Below, in pieces: positions 45,292 through 54,296 of a stretch of 64,000 nucleotides of DNA. How positions within the stretch are numbered: the stretch's first letter is position 1; the number at the start of each line of letters is the position of its first letter. This DNA is from Algisphaera agarilytica (GTDB lineage: Bacteria > Planctomycetota > Phycisphaerae > Phycisphaerales > Phycisphaeraceae), in contig NZ_JACHGY010000001.1 of assembly GCF_014207595.1 (NCBI RefSeq), positions 682,001-746,000 of the forward strand, in the 5' to 3' direction. The notes below the pieces were generated by a model. That model searched no databases, was not told the DNA's origin, and was given only the letters and a program-made list of their open reading frames with translations. Made by a program: the position numbers and the translations under genes.

Positions 45292-45351
45292 AAAACCAAT
45301 ACCTCGAAGAATTTTACTTGAACCGAAAGCCCACACCATCAGACCTGTAAA

Positions 45352-45379
45352 TTGCCCGCCCCAGGCATGGGGCGGGCAA
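45352..45379 (-). terminator. Hairpin between pseudopilin B and its membrane-protein partner
   Basis: TTGCCCGCCCC-AGGC-ATGGGGCGGGCAA, a long stem (imperfect only at the loop). On the minus strand only TTTAC follows, so termination may be partial, as would suit a highly expressed pilin followed by a less expressed partner. Confidence 0.65.
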
Positions 45380-45417
45380 CCGAAGGAATCAAATTATCAC
45401 TCCCGCATCGGACGCGA

Positions 45418-46329
45418 TCAAGGCTGCAGGTGATTCCACATCGAATCACCTTCGGTGCGGGCATCGGTGGTGCTACCAGTCGTGGTATTGAACGTGTTGA
45501 TCAAAAGATCGCTTGATGCGTGGCCGTCTACGAAAGCCATGTTGGGGGTAGCGTTGTCGGCGGGATTAACACCGGGACCGACGGCATTCATGTGGCTGTA
45601 GATCCGGGAAGGACCACCCGCTGGCCAAAGAAACGCTTGATCAAAACCACGGGTGGTGGCGATGTACTCAAACGGGGCGACGACAGAACCATTGACCCAG
45701 CCTACAAGCCCGAGTTGCGTGTTGTAGTCGATCAGGGCAATCGTGTTTGAGGCTTTGGTGACATCATCAACCCGGGCGGTCCAGGCTTGGTCGATTTCAG
45801 CAGCGGTCGTGTCGTCCGTTCCGGTTCTAACCAAACCTGTTACGTGCGTCTCCTGCCAACCGTTCGCGTAAGTGCCGGGTTTAAACCCCGCGGTGAACGC
45901 GTAGCTGGCGATCTGCTCACTGGTCGCCCAGCGACGGTTCTTTGCGTCATCCAACGGACAACGCCAGATCCGAGCATCGACCAGACCTTCGTACCACCAG
46001 TTTCCGAGTTGATCGGCCCGACTTCTCAAGTCGAAAGCGTTTTGCAGATACGGGAACAACTGCTCGTGGTGAGAAAGGCTCGTCGCCGATCCATTGGTGT
46101 TGTTGTAGTTTGCCGGGTAGTGGAGGTCGTAATCCTCGGCATAGGTCAGAGCCGCAATATTGATCTGACGAACTTGGCTCAAACACGCGGCATATCGAGC
46201 GGTACGCCGAGCTGCCGACAGAGCAGGCAGCAGGATGCCGACCAGCAGCGCGATGATGCTGATTACAACCAGAAGTTCGATCAGGGTAAACCCTTTTCTA
46301 TTCAGAGATGTACATGTATGAGGCGTCAT
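45418..46329 (-). CDS. Pseudopilin (prepilin-type signal), copy B
   Basis: A 303-aa pilin-like protein. Prepilin leader [13 protein letters not shown], cleavage before Phe14, then [20 protein letters not shown] with Glu at +5 and the amphipathic [20 protein letters not shown]. The globular domain has [30 protein letters not shown] and FVDGHAS near the end, the usual pattern of planctomycete DUF1559-like pilins (substrate for type II secretion or pilus-like fibres). It is related to the pilin at 47571 and 27915. Ribosome binding site AAGAAGG 9 bp before ATG; the leader GGTCTATCGCC before ATG closely matches the one of the 48467 pilin. Confidence 0.9.
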   Translation of the reverse strand: MTPHTCTSLNRKGFTLIELLVVISIIALLVGILLPALSAARRTARYAACLSQVRQINIAALTYAEDYDLHYPANYNNTNGSATSLSHHEQLFPYLQNAFDLRSRADQLGNWWYEGLVDARIWRCPLDDAKNRRWATSEQIASYAFTAGFKPGTYANGWQETHVTGLVRTGTDDTTAAEIDQAWTARVDDVTKASNTIALIDYNTQLGLVGWVNGSVVAPFEYIATTRGFDQAFLWPAGGPSRIYSHMNAVGPGVNPADNATPNMAFVDGHASSDLLINTFNTTTGSTTDARTEGDSMWNHLQP

Positions 46330-46605
46330 GGCGATAGACCTTCTTTCGAGAAATGGAATGATTTATGACAGAAAGAGAGATGAGAACGATAAAGTACTTT
46401 GACAGCGATTAACTACTTAACTCATTATGCATCTAAATGATACCTAATACAAGCCCTAGAACCAAATATTTTCTTCGTTCGGACGGTTACGGAGAATGGA
46501 TGAAATCAGAAAATATCGTAAACCATTTATTGCAAGCACCTTAAGAACCTGGAGTTGGCCCATTTTCTCCCGCCGAGCCCCCCCTGCGTCCCTCGCCACA
46601 AGCTC
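46330..46605. other. Promoter region of pseudopilin B and unclear sequence
   Basis: AT-rich for this genome near 46370-46520 (for example TTATGCATCTAAATGATACC), fitting a strong upstream region for the pilin gene. Farther on, GCCACA-AGCTCC-TGTGGC (46596-46613) marks the place where similarity of the isomerase fragment to its intact copy ends, a likely duplication breakpoint. Confidence 0.45.
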
Positions 46606-46806
46606 CTGTGGCGGGCACCTCCAGGCCCGAAGCTTTGACGATCTTCACCGGCTCATCGAGCCCCACACTGTCCTCCTAGGGCGCAACCGTGTTGCGCCAG
46701 ATACTGACCCGCCGATACCCGCAGCGGCGTAACACTCACAGCACTGGGCGAGGAACAGGGGCTTGTTGGTCTTAGTGTGAATGGCGCATCGTGACAGATC
46801 GTTCAT
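46606..46806 (-). pseudogene. 5' fragment of the sugar isomerase gene (decayed copy)
   Basis: From ATG 46806 the minus strand reads MNDLSRCAIHTKTNKPLFLA then QCCECYAAAGIGG, close to the intact isomerase start at 44703 (MTDLSRCAIHTMTHKP, QCCERFAAASIGG). One base is then missing, and in the shifted frame similarity continues as SIWRNTVAP, a TAG, and VGLDEPVKIVKASGLEVPA. No similarity continues beyond about 46606. So this is roughly the first 66 codons, carrying a frameshift and a nonsense codon. It follows the copy A membrane protein (stop 46905) just as the intact gene follows copy B. Confidence 0.88.
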
Positions 46807-46904
46807 CGCACAAAGTTAACACGTCAAACCTTCCCAAATAAAGCGAAGGCCTTCAATTGGATAACAAGAACTGTCCATCTCAGGACTCGCGCTAAACCCG
46901 ATGA

Positions 46905-47447
46905 TCAGGGCCGAGTCAAAACCGCAGTGCCGCCGTCTGGACAAGAGGGCATCGTATCGATCTGCAACTGCATGCCCGGGCCACTATTTTCACCAAACCA
47001 CTGCCCCGCATCGGGGCGGGAGAAAAGCCGATTTGGAGCAAAGCCCGAATTCTGCTCGGTCGGGTTAGTGAGCGATTCAAACCCTTTGGGGTCGTAGCGG
47101 GCAATGAAGGCGATTTTAGCGTCGATTGCTTCTAAATCCTCTTGCGTCATCCCCTCTTTGGGGCCGGTTGGATCGCCGCAGGCGTAGACAAAGGCGTCAA
47201 CGACCGAGCCGGCGGAGCCGAGCGGTCCGTAATCAAAAGCCCCTCCCCCCGAATCGTCTGGCGAGATCGTATCGATCGTGGCGACGACGAGCTGCTTGGT
47301 GTTCAAGTCATACATCCACTTAGTTTCGGCGTAAGGGGTACCACCCCTTAAGTTCAAAAGAATCAGCAAGACCGCCAACAATAAAACGACGACGCATGCG
47401 ATGACTGCAACCTGATTGTTTTCTGCGAGGTAAGAACGAAGACTCAT
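46905..47447 (-). CDS. Two-cysteine membrane-anchored protein next to a pseudopilin (copy A)
   Basis: A 180-aa paralogue of the copy B protein. N-terminal MSLRSYLAENNQ is cytoplasmic; VAVIACVVVLLLAVLLILLN is the single TM helix (about 13-32). The outer domain keeps ETKWMYDLNTKQL, the TISP turn, VVDAFVYACGDPTG with the first conserved Cys, DAKIAFIARYDPKG, and PSCPDGG with the second Cys at the C terminus. It differs by a Gly/Ser-rich loop (DDSGGGAFDYGPLGSAGS). Situated 123 bp after pseudopilin A and followed by the isomerase fragment. No known family; likely exported partner of the pilin. Confidence 0.75.
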   Translation of the reverse strand: MSLRSYLAENNQVAVIACVVVLLLAVLLILLNLRGGTPYAETKWMYDLNTKQLVVATIDTISPDDSGGGAFDYGPLGSAGSVVDAFVYACGDPTGPKEGMTQEDLEAIDAKIAFIARYDPKGFESLTNPTEQNSGFAPNRLFSRPDAGQWFGENSGPGMQLQIDTMPSCPDGGTAVLTRP

Positions 47448-47492
47448 TGTGGTTCCAGAAGGTTAATCGAAAGAACGGGGGAGGGGAGAGAA

Positions 47493-47525
47493 GAAAAGTG
47501 GCGGCGGGTAGATTCCCGCCGCCAC
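47493..47525 (-). terminator. Terminator of pseudopilin A
   Basis: Stem GTGGCGGCGGG with its complement, 4-nt loop, followed on the minus strand by TTTTCTTCTC. It sits 46 bp beyond the pilin stop and before the copy A membrane protein gene. Confidence 0.75.
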
Positions 47526-47570
47526 TGGCTAAGTCAGTAGTAATCACAGCACGGGCGTTGGATCAAAAGC

Positions 47571-48467
47571 TCATTTACCGGCCCAAGCATCCCATTGCGT
47601 GTCTTGTACAAAGAAACGGTTGGTTTGGATATACGCCCCGTCTTCTTTGACCGTATCACCCGCACGCTTGGTCTCGACGTGACCGTCGCCGTAGAGGAAG
47701 TTGGGCGTATAGAAATCGTCTTCGGCAACGCCGGGCGGAGGCGGCGACTGCGTATCCGAGTGATGCAATGCCTGCCGCGACAGGGTGCCCAGGTTGCGGG
47801 GATCGAATTGGGTGCCCGCAAAAATCAGCGAGCGGTTATTAATCGATCCCAAAATGTTCTGGCTAACGGTATCGGCCACATTGTTCAAACCCAAGGCATC
47901 TGCCATGATAATTGTGTTCGAGCCCTTGAGGACCTCTTCAAAGCGGAGCGAGGCGCCTTGCTCACCTAATGCTGCGGTTCCAACCAAGTCACGAATCACG
48001 CCACGACGGTTGTTGGTTGGTCCGTTTGCTGCATAAGATGTAAAACCATAAGACCGAGCGTTACGGACTGTCCCCGCGTTAAATCCATGGACAAAATCGT
48101 CTAGCGGACAGCGATATAAATCGTCTTGGAATGGCGGGGGGACCGGCGCAAAGTCCGGATTTCCTATATCAGCACGACCGTCGTAGCCGCCTGTACCAAG
48201 GAAGTCGTCCCAAGACCAGCCTAAGCCGGCAGCTTGATACCGCTCTTGCTTCATGATGTAGCCGTCGAAATCCGCAGAATATGTGAAGGTTGCTCGACCG
48301 ATCTGTTGCTGTTGCGTCGCGCAAGCAACCACACGAGCAGCCCGACGGGCACTACCCAATGCAGGCAACAAAATACCGATCAGCAGCGCGATGATGCTAA
48401 TAACCACCAGAAGCTCAATCAGGGTGAACCCTGACCGACTGGACGAGGAATTTGACACAGCTTTCAT
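47571..48467 (-). CDS. Pseudopilin (prepilin-type signal), copy A
   Basis: A 298-aa pilin-like protein: leader [13 protein letters not shown], cleavage before Phe14, [20 protein letters not shown], then [20 protein letters not shown]. The globular part has [29 protein letters not shown] and the typical [16 protein letters not shown] ending. It resembles copy B at 45418, especially through the first 60 residues, and follows the same layout: pilin, terminator hairpin, small membrane protein, isomerase. The 48468-48800 gap upstream is AT-rich and holds its promoter. ATG 48467 with GTAGG upstream. Confidence 0.9.
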   Translation of the reverse strand: MKAVSNSSSSRSGFTLIELLVVISIIALLIGILLPALGSARRAARVVACATQQQQIGRATFTYSADFDGYIMKQERYQAAGLGWSWDDFLGTGGYDGRADIGNPDFAPVPPPFQDDLYRCPLDDFVHGFNAGTVRNARSYGFTSYAANGPTNNRRGVIRDLVGTAALGEQGASLRFEEVLKGSNTIIMADALGLNNVADTVSQNILGSINNRSLIFAGTQFDPRNLGTLSRQALHHSDTQSPPPPGVAEDDFYTPNFLYGDGHVETKRAGDTVKEDGAYIQTNRFFVQDTQWDAWAGK

Positions 48468-48800
48468 AGCGATAAACCTACTTTCAGATGATGAAATAGA
48501 GAAATTGCAGAGACGAAATGGAAGCAGATAAAATAATTAATTGCTAGCAAAAACAATTATGTCGGTCGAACTCGGCAAAATCAAGCCCATGCAACCCGGG
48601 GAATAGGCGTGCAGGCAGACAATCACCACCACGATGCAGATGTAATTGCTTTTTTAAGATCAATATCTTCGTGTTAAAAAACTTAAACACAAAAAAGCAG
48701 CCTCAGGCAAAAGCGAGCCGGGGGTAGAAAAAAAATTTTGCGAACCCTGAATTTTCTTAGCCAATTACTCCAATTTCAGGAGCACCAGTCTCGCAGTTGA
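48468..48800. other. AT-rich promoter region of pseudopilin A
   Basis: 333 bp without a gene. The part nearest the pilin (48480-48560) is unusually AT-rich (ATAATTAATTGCTAGC). Farther up, a poly-A stretch (48729-48737) and small GCAGCCTCAGGC palindrome lie downstream of the oxidoreductase stop at 48801 and could terminate it on the minus strand, weakly. No RNA gene recognised. Confidence 0.4.
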
Positions 48801-49985
<1,185 letters not shown>

Positions 49986-50113
49986 GGTGATTTACTCCGT
50001 TTTAGTGCTTGTCCTATTTTGGCACCTACACCCCACAAAGCCACCGGCGGATCGAGACAGAAAAATATCAAAACCAGACACAGGCAAATGGTTGGCTACT
50101 TACGTTTATTAAC

Positions 50114-50261
50114 CGTGTCGCCTGCGCGGCGGGCGGCAGGGGCTTTGCCCCTTGCATCCCCAAAGACAATTAAGGCAAGTAAGGCACGCAAGCGATACGG
50201 GAGTGATATCGGCAGGGGGGGCAGGGGCAGAGCCCCTGCCGCTCGCCGCGCAGGCGACACG
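50114..50261. repeat. Long nested inverted repeat (element M)
   Basis: Arms of about 41-42 nt (starting CGTGTCGCCTGCGCGGCG, ending in its complement GCGCAGGCGACACG) with three or four differences, separated by about 65 bp. Inner hairpins: AGGGGC-TTT-GCCCCT and GGCAGGGGC-AGA-GCCCCTGCC. It fills most of the 49986-50280 gap between the oxidoreductase and AraC genes, both on the minus strand. Confidence 0.85.
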
Positions 50262-50280
50262 CAACAGTAGGCCAGAAGAT

Positions 50281-51210
50281 TTAGAAGTTTTGTGGGTCGT
50301 CACGGAACGTGCGTGGGCTCTGGCCGGCCAAACGGGTGAACCAACGAGAGAACGCAGCGGGTGAGCTGAAGCCCAGGTCTTCCGCGACGCTCGAGACACG
50401 GCGGTCGGCGTCACGCAGCAAGCCGCGGGCCGCGTCCAGACGACGGGCCTGGAGGTAGTCGTGCGGCGTGCATCCGAAGTCTTGCCGGAATCGGCGGGCG
50501 AAGTGACGGGGTGACAGGTTGGCTGATGCCGCGAGTTCCGCCAGGTCCGGCGGATCGCTCAAACGTCGGCCGAGCGTTTCGATCGCGCGGCGCACCCGCG
50601 ACGAAGGTCCATCCCCGCCGACTTCGTGGGTGGCCGAAGTGTCGTATCCCTCGGCATCTGCACGCTCTCCCTCGTAGACCGACTCCGGCCAGGCACCGAT
50701 CGCCAGCGCCAACTGCGTCAACGCCTGCAGGCTCACGCCCTGCGGTGTCCAGTCGCTGACCAGCGCCGCCACGGCGGTTTTCACGCTCCCCCAGCCTTCG
50801 TTGCCTGTGACTAACGTCGGCAGAGCCGATTCACCGTCGCGGCCGATGCGCAGCTTGATCAGCCAGACCGCGGCGTCGGGGCCCGCGGGGCGCAGCGTAT
50901 AGCCGTGCATCACGCCGGGGGGCACCGTCATCAACGTGGTGCCGGAGAGCTCAGTCTCGCGCCCATCGACCATCGCCTGACCTTCGCACTGATGGATCAC
51001 ATCCAGCTGCAGAAGGTCCGTGTGGTGGTGCGCCTCAATGACAAACCGCCCCGCCACCGGGTGGGACAGGGCATCGGCTATCTTGCTCGGGTCGTCGAAC
51101 AACGCGGCGCACAGCGCCCGACGCCAGACCTCGGGTTCCTGATTGGTGGACAGCGAAGCACCGAAGCGACGGCGGGCAGAGCGCGGGGCGGAGTCGGGCG
51201 GCGGAGTCAT
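50281..51210 (-). CDS. AraC-family transcriptional regulator
   Basis: A 309-aa regulator: a cupin-like sensor domain (FVIEAHHHTDLLQLDVI, GTTLMTVPPGVMHGYTLRPA, with His residues of the sugar-binding pocket) and a C-terminal pair of helix-turn-helix motifs (LAELAASANLSPRHFARRFR and VSSVAEDLGFSSPAAFSRWF followed by GQSPRTFRDD). It is transcribed away from the GH88 gene, 117 bp apart, the usual geometry for an activator of the divergent catabolic gene. ATG 51210; an alternative ATG at 51222 adds four residues. The longer open frame upstream is antisense to GH88 and is not real. Confidence 0.88.
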   Translation of the reverse strand: MTPPPDSAPRSARRRFGASLSTNQEPEVWRRALCAALFDDPSKIADALSHPVAGRFVIEAHHHTDLLQLDVIHQCEGQAMVDGRETELSGTTLMTVPPGVMHGYTLRPAGPDAAVWLIKLRIGRDGESALPTLVTGNEGWGSVKTAVAALVSDWTPQGVSLQALTQLALAIGAWPESVYEGERADAEGYDTSATHEVGGDGPSSRVRRAIETLGRRLSDPPDLAELAASANLSPRHFARRFRQDFGCTPHDYLQARRLDAARGLLRDADRRVSSVAEDLGFSSPAAFSRWFTRLAGQSPRTFRDDPQNF

Positions 51211-51327
51211 ACCAATTATCATATCCAGACACAGGCTGGCGGGAAGCGCCACTTCCCAAATCTTCTCTGCCGGGTATGGTTGAGGGTTGATTCTCCATTC
51301 CGCCTGAGCGCAGGAGCCTGCCCCGTC
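51211..51327. promoter_or_regulatory. Divergent promoter region between AraC regulator and GH88 gene
   Basis: 117 bp. AGGAG at 51311-51315 serves as ribosome binding site for GH88. A clear repeated operator is not evident by eye. Control by the adjacent AraC-type protein is inferred from the divergent arrangement. Confidence 0.5.
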
Positions 51328-52737
51328 ATGCAAATCGATACCCAACTCACCCCCGCCGACCTCAAGGCCGCCGCCGAGACGGTCTTCCAACTCGGGGCCG
51401 ACAAAGCCCGCCTGATCGACACCACCTGGGACACCGGGCAAGGCACGCCCGTGTTCACCGTCGAAGGCAAGTACACCACCCGCGGCTGGACCGAGTGGAC
51501 CCAGGGCTTCCAGTACGGCTGCATGATCCTCGCCGGCGACGGCCTCGGCGACGACGCGCTGATCGACCTCGGCCGACAGCGCACTGTCGAGCACATGCTG
51601 CCCCACGTCACGCACATCGGCGTCCACGACCACGGGTTCAACAACCTCTCGACCTACGGCAACCTCCTGCGCCTCCACCGCGAAGGCCGCCTGGGCGACA
51701 ACCCGTGGGAAGCGACGTACTACCAGCAGCTCATCGCCGCGTCTGGCGCGGTCCAGGCCGCGCGGTGGTCCGGCACGCCCGGCGATCCGTCCGACCCGCA
51801 CTGCGCCCACAGCGATTCGCTCGGCTACGTCTACTCCTTCAACGGCCCGCACTCGCTGTTCATCGACACGATGCGCACCGTCCGAATCATGGGCGTCGCC
51901 TACCAGCTCGGCCACAGCCTGATGCACGAAGGCGACCGCCAGGCCAACCTGCTCAAACGCTCGGTGCTCCACGGCCTAACCACCAGCAAGTACATCGTCT
52001 TCCACGGCGACAGCGAACACACCTACGACATCGCCGGCCGCACCGCCCACGAAGGCACCTTCAACCGCAACGACGGCGCCTTCCGCGCCCGCGCCACGCA
52101 GCAGGGCTACGCCCCGTTCAGCACGTGGACCCGCGGCCTGGCGTGGGCGATGTGCGGCTACGCCGAGGAACTCGAGTTCTTCCAAACGATCAGTGATGAG
52201 GATTTCAATGCCGCGACCGGCCTCGCCAAAGCCGACGTCGTCAAGGTCTACGAACGCAACGCCATCGAAACCTGCGACCACTACATCAACGACGTCACCG
52301 CCCTCGACGGCATCACCTACTGGGACGACGGCGCGCCGACGCTCCACAAACTCGGCGACTGGCAAGCCAAGCCCGCCGACCCGTACAACGACTTCGAACC
52401 CGTCGACGCCTCGGCCTCGGCCATCGCCGCCCAGGGCATGATCCGCCTGGGCAACTACCTGAGCGCCACCGGCCGAGACGGCGCGAAATACATCGCTGCG
52501 GGCCTGAGCGTGTCCAAGACGCTGTTCGACGAGCCCTACCTCTCGACCAACGCCGATCACCAGGGCTTGCTCTTGCATTCGATCTACCACTGGCCCAACC
52601 ACTGGGACCACGTCCCCGCCGGCAGCAAGGTGTCGCACAGCGAGTCGAGCCTCTGGGGCGACTACCACCTGCTGGAGCTGGCCCTGCTCATCCACCGCAT
52701 CGCCGACGAGAAGCCGTACCTTAAGTTCTTCCTGTGA
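51328..52737 (+). CDS. Glycoside hydrolase family 88 (unsaturated glucuronyl hydrolase)
   Basis: A 469-aa alpha/alpha-barrel enzyme that hydrates the double bond of 4,5-unsaturated uronic acids at the ends of lyase-cut oligosaccharides, releasing 5-keto-4-deoxyuronate. Catalytic aspartates map to Asp101 in VHDHGFNNLSTYG and Asp180 in LFIDTMRTVRIMG. Other family marks are STWTRGLAWAMCGY and HSESSLWGDYHLLELAL. No signal peptide, so imported oligosaccharides are processed in the cytoplasm. ATG 51328 with AGGAG about 12 bp upstream. Neighbours: divergent AraC regulator and downstream SDR, separated by repeat element N. Confidence 0.88.
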   Translation: MQIDTQLTPADLKAAAETVFQLGADKARLIDTTWDTGQGTPVFTVEGKYTTRGWTEWTQGFQYGCMILAGDGLGDDALIDLGRQRTVEHMLPHVTHIGVHDHGFNNLSTYGNLLRLHREGRLGDNPWEATYYQQLIAASGAVQAARWSGTPGDPSDPHCAHSDSLGYVYSFNGPHSLFIDTMRTVRIMGVAYQLGHSLMHEGDRQANLLKRSVLHGLTTSKYIVFHGDSEHTYDIAGRTAHEGTFNRNDGAFRARATQQGYAPFSTWTRGLAWAMCGYAEELEFFQTISDEDFNAATGLAKADVVKVYERNAIETCDHYINDVTALDGITYWDDGAPTLHKLGDWQAKPADPYNDFEPVDASASAIAAQGMIRLGNYLSATGRDGAKYIAAGLSVSKTLFDEPYLSTNADHQGLLLHSIYHWPNHWDHVPAGSKVSHSESSLWGDYHLLELALLIHRIADEKPYLKFFL

Positions 52738-52748
52738 TGCTCAACCCC

Positions 52749-52815
52749 GTAGGTCAGGTCTTCGACCTGACACGGCTGTAAATGTGACTCGCGTCAGGTC
52801 GAAGACCTGACCTAC
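52749..52815. repeat. Nested inverted repeat with 23-nt arms (element N)
   Basis: Arms GTAGGTCAGGTCTTCGACCT (and three more bases) and its complement, identical over 23 nt to element G at 14688-14758 but with a different 21-nt centre. It sits between the GH88 and SDR genes on the same strand, so the two may be separated or only partly co-transcribed. Confidence 0.88.
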
Positions 52816-52829
52816 AACGGACCCCACCC

Positions 52830-53618
52830 ATGACCACTTCCCCCAAACGCGTCGCCCTCGTCACCGGCGGAAGCCGCGGCATCGGCCTAGGCATCGCCGA
52901 ACACCTCGCCGACGCCGGCTACAACCTCGTCATCAACGGCCGCCGCCCGCAGTCCGACGTGCAAGCCACCCTCGACGCCCTACAAGAACGCGGAGCCGAG
53001 GTGCTCTACCGCCCCATGGACGTGTCCAACGTCGACGAACACGCGGGCATGCTCGACGCGATCCGCGAGACGTTCGGCCGACTCGACGTGCTGGTCAACA
53101 ACGCCGGCGTTGCCCCGAGTGTGCGCGCCGACATCCTCGAAGCCGAGGCCAGCCCCGAAAGCTTCGACCGGCTGATCAACATCAACCTCCGCGGGCCGTA
53201 CTTCCTGACCCAGGCTGCCGCCCGTTGGATGGTCGAGCAGAAGCAAGCCAACGCCGAGTTCAAGGGCGTGATCGTCAACGTCTCGTCGATCAGCGCCACC
53301 GTCGTCTCGGTCAACCGCGGCGACTACTGCATCAGCAAGGCCGGCGTCGCCATGGCCACCCAGCTCTGGGCCGCCCGTCTCGGCGAGTACGGCCTGGGCG
53401 TCTTCGAGGTCCGCCCCGGCGTCATCCGCACCGACATGACCGCCGGCGTCACCGAGAAATACGACAAGCTCTTCGAGCAGGGCCTCGCCGTCGAGCCCCG
53501 CTGGGGCGAGCCCTCGGACATCGGCAAGGCCGTCACCCACCTCGCCTCGGGCGACCTCACCTACGCCACCGGCAACGTCTTCATGGTCGACGGCGGGTTG
53601 ACGATCCAGCGTCTCTAA
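52830..53618 (+). CDS. Short-chain dehydrogenase/reductase
   Basis: A 262-aa classical SDR. NAD(P)-binding TGGSRGIGLGIAEHL (residues 12-26), NNAGVAP, catalytic Ser in VNVSSISATV and the YxxxK in GDYCISKAGVAMA are intact, with the family end ASGDLTYATGNVFMVDGGLTI. Substrate is uncertain: automatic pipelines call such proteins 3-ketoacyl-ACP reductase, but beside GH88 it could reduce 5-keto-4-deoxyuronate isomers to 2-keto-3-deoxygluconate (KduD-like role). That is inferred from context. ATG 52830 has no strong ribosome binding site. Confidence 0.87.
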   Translation: MTTSPKRVALVTGGSRGIGLGIAEHLADAGYNLVINGRRPQSDVQATLDALQERGAEVLYRPMDVSNVDEHAGMLDAIRETFGRLDVLVNNAGVAPSVRADILEAEASPESFDRLININLRGPYFLTQAAARWMVEQKQANAEFKGVIVNVSSISATVVSVNRGDYCISKAGVAMATQLWAARLGEYGLGVFEVRPGVIRTDMTAGVTEKYDKLFEQGLAVEPRWGEPSDIGKAVTHLASGDLTYATGNVFMVDGGLTIQRL

Positions 53619-53681
53619 AAACCTGCCGCCAACCCAACAATGAACGAAGCCCACGGCTCAAACCGCAGGCTTCAATCAAAA

Positions 53682-53755
53682 TGGGCGATGAGGGACTCGA
53701 ACCCGCGACCTATTCGGTGTAAACGAATTGCTCTAGCCAGCTGAGCTAATCGCCC
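53682..53755 (-). tRNA. tRNA-Val (anticodon UAC)
   Basis: A 74-nt cloverleaf on the minus strand. Acceptor stem GGGCGAT pairs with ATCGCCC, the D arm is GCTC-AGCTGGCTA-GAGC, the anticodon stem ATTCG/CGAAT closes loop TTTACAC giving anticodon UAC (Val), and the T loop is TTCGAGT. The T stem has one C-U mismatch. The 3' CCA is not encoded. A TTTT follows immediately after the discriminator A. It lies between the SDR and yqeY genes. Confidence 0.93.
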
Positions 53756-53817
53756 CGGGCCCGTATTTTACAGACTTCCCGTCCGTCTGCCGTCGCCGGC
53801 CGGGGTATGATGACCGG

Positions 53818-54255
53818 ATGCTTATCGACGACATCAAAAAACGCATCATCGTGGCCATGAAAGCCAAGAACACCCAGGAACGCGACATCCTCAAGGTCGT
53901 GCTGGGTGACCTGCAGATCCAGGAGACCCGCAAGGGCGAAGCGCTGACCGACGCCGAGTCGCAGCAGATCATCCGCAAGGTGATCAAGGGCAACAACGAG
54001 CTGCTCGCTGCGGCGAACGACCCGGCGGTGGCCGAGAAAGTGGGTCAGGAGAACGCGATCCTCGATTCGCTGCTGCCCCAGTCGCTGACGCCCGAGCAGA
54101 TCGTCGAAGCGCTCGCCCCGGTCGCGGACGCGGTGCTGGCCGCGGGCAACGACGGCCAGGCCACGGGCGTGGCGATGAAGCACCTCAAGTCCAACGGGGC
54201 CGAGGTCCAGGGGCAGGATGTCTCCGCCGCGGTCCGGCAGATGCGGGCGGGATAG
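53818..54255 (+). CDS. GatB/YqeY-domain protein
   Basis: A 145-aa helical protein. LIDDIKKRIIVAMKAKNTQE, RDILKVVLGDLQIQETRKGE, the ENAILDSLLPQSLTPEQI block and the final helical tail match the YqeY family, related to the tRNA-binding tail of GatB. In other bacteria it may stimulate tRNA-dependent amidation or stress adaptation; its role is not established. ATG 53818 with no strong ribosome binding site. Close to the tRNA-Val gene but on the opposite strand. Confidence 0.88.
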   Translation: MLIDDIKKRIIVAMKAKNTQERDILKVVLGDLQIQETRKGEALTDAESQQIIRKVIKGNNELLAAANDPAVAEKVGQENAILDSLLPQSLTPEQIVEALAPVADAVLAAGNDGQATGVAMKHLKSNGAEVQGQDVSAAVRQMRAG

Positions 54256-54296
54256 GACTGGGATGTGAGGGGTGAGGCACTGAGTGCTCATGCATC

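Noticed and set aside
46496-46732. A small plus-strand gene in the pilin cluster
   Set aside because: It is the antisense reading of the decayed isomerase fragment.
50281-51972. An AraC protein with a 250-residue N-terminal extension
   Set aside because: The extension is antisense to the GH88 gene; the AraC sensor domain begins just after 51210.
53682-53755. tRNA of another specificity on the plus strand
   Set aside because: Only the minus strand gives a proper cloverleaf with a UAC anticodon and conserved D and T arms.
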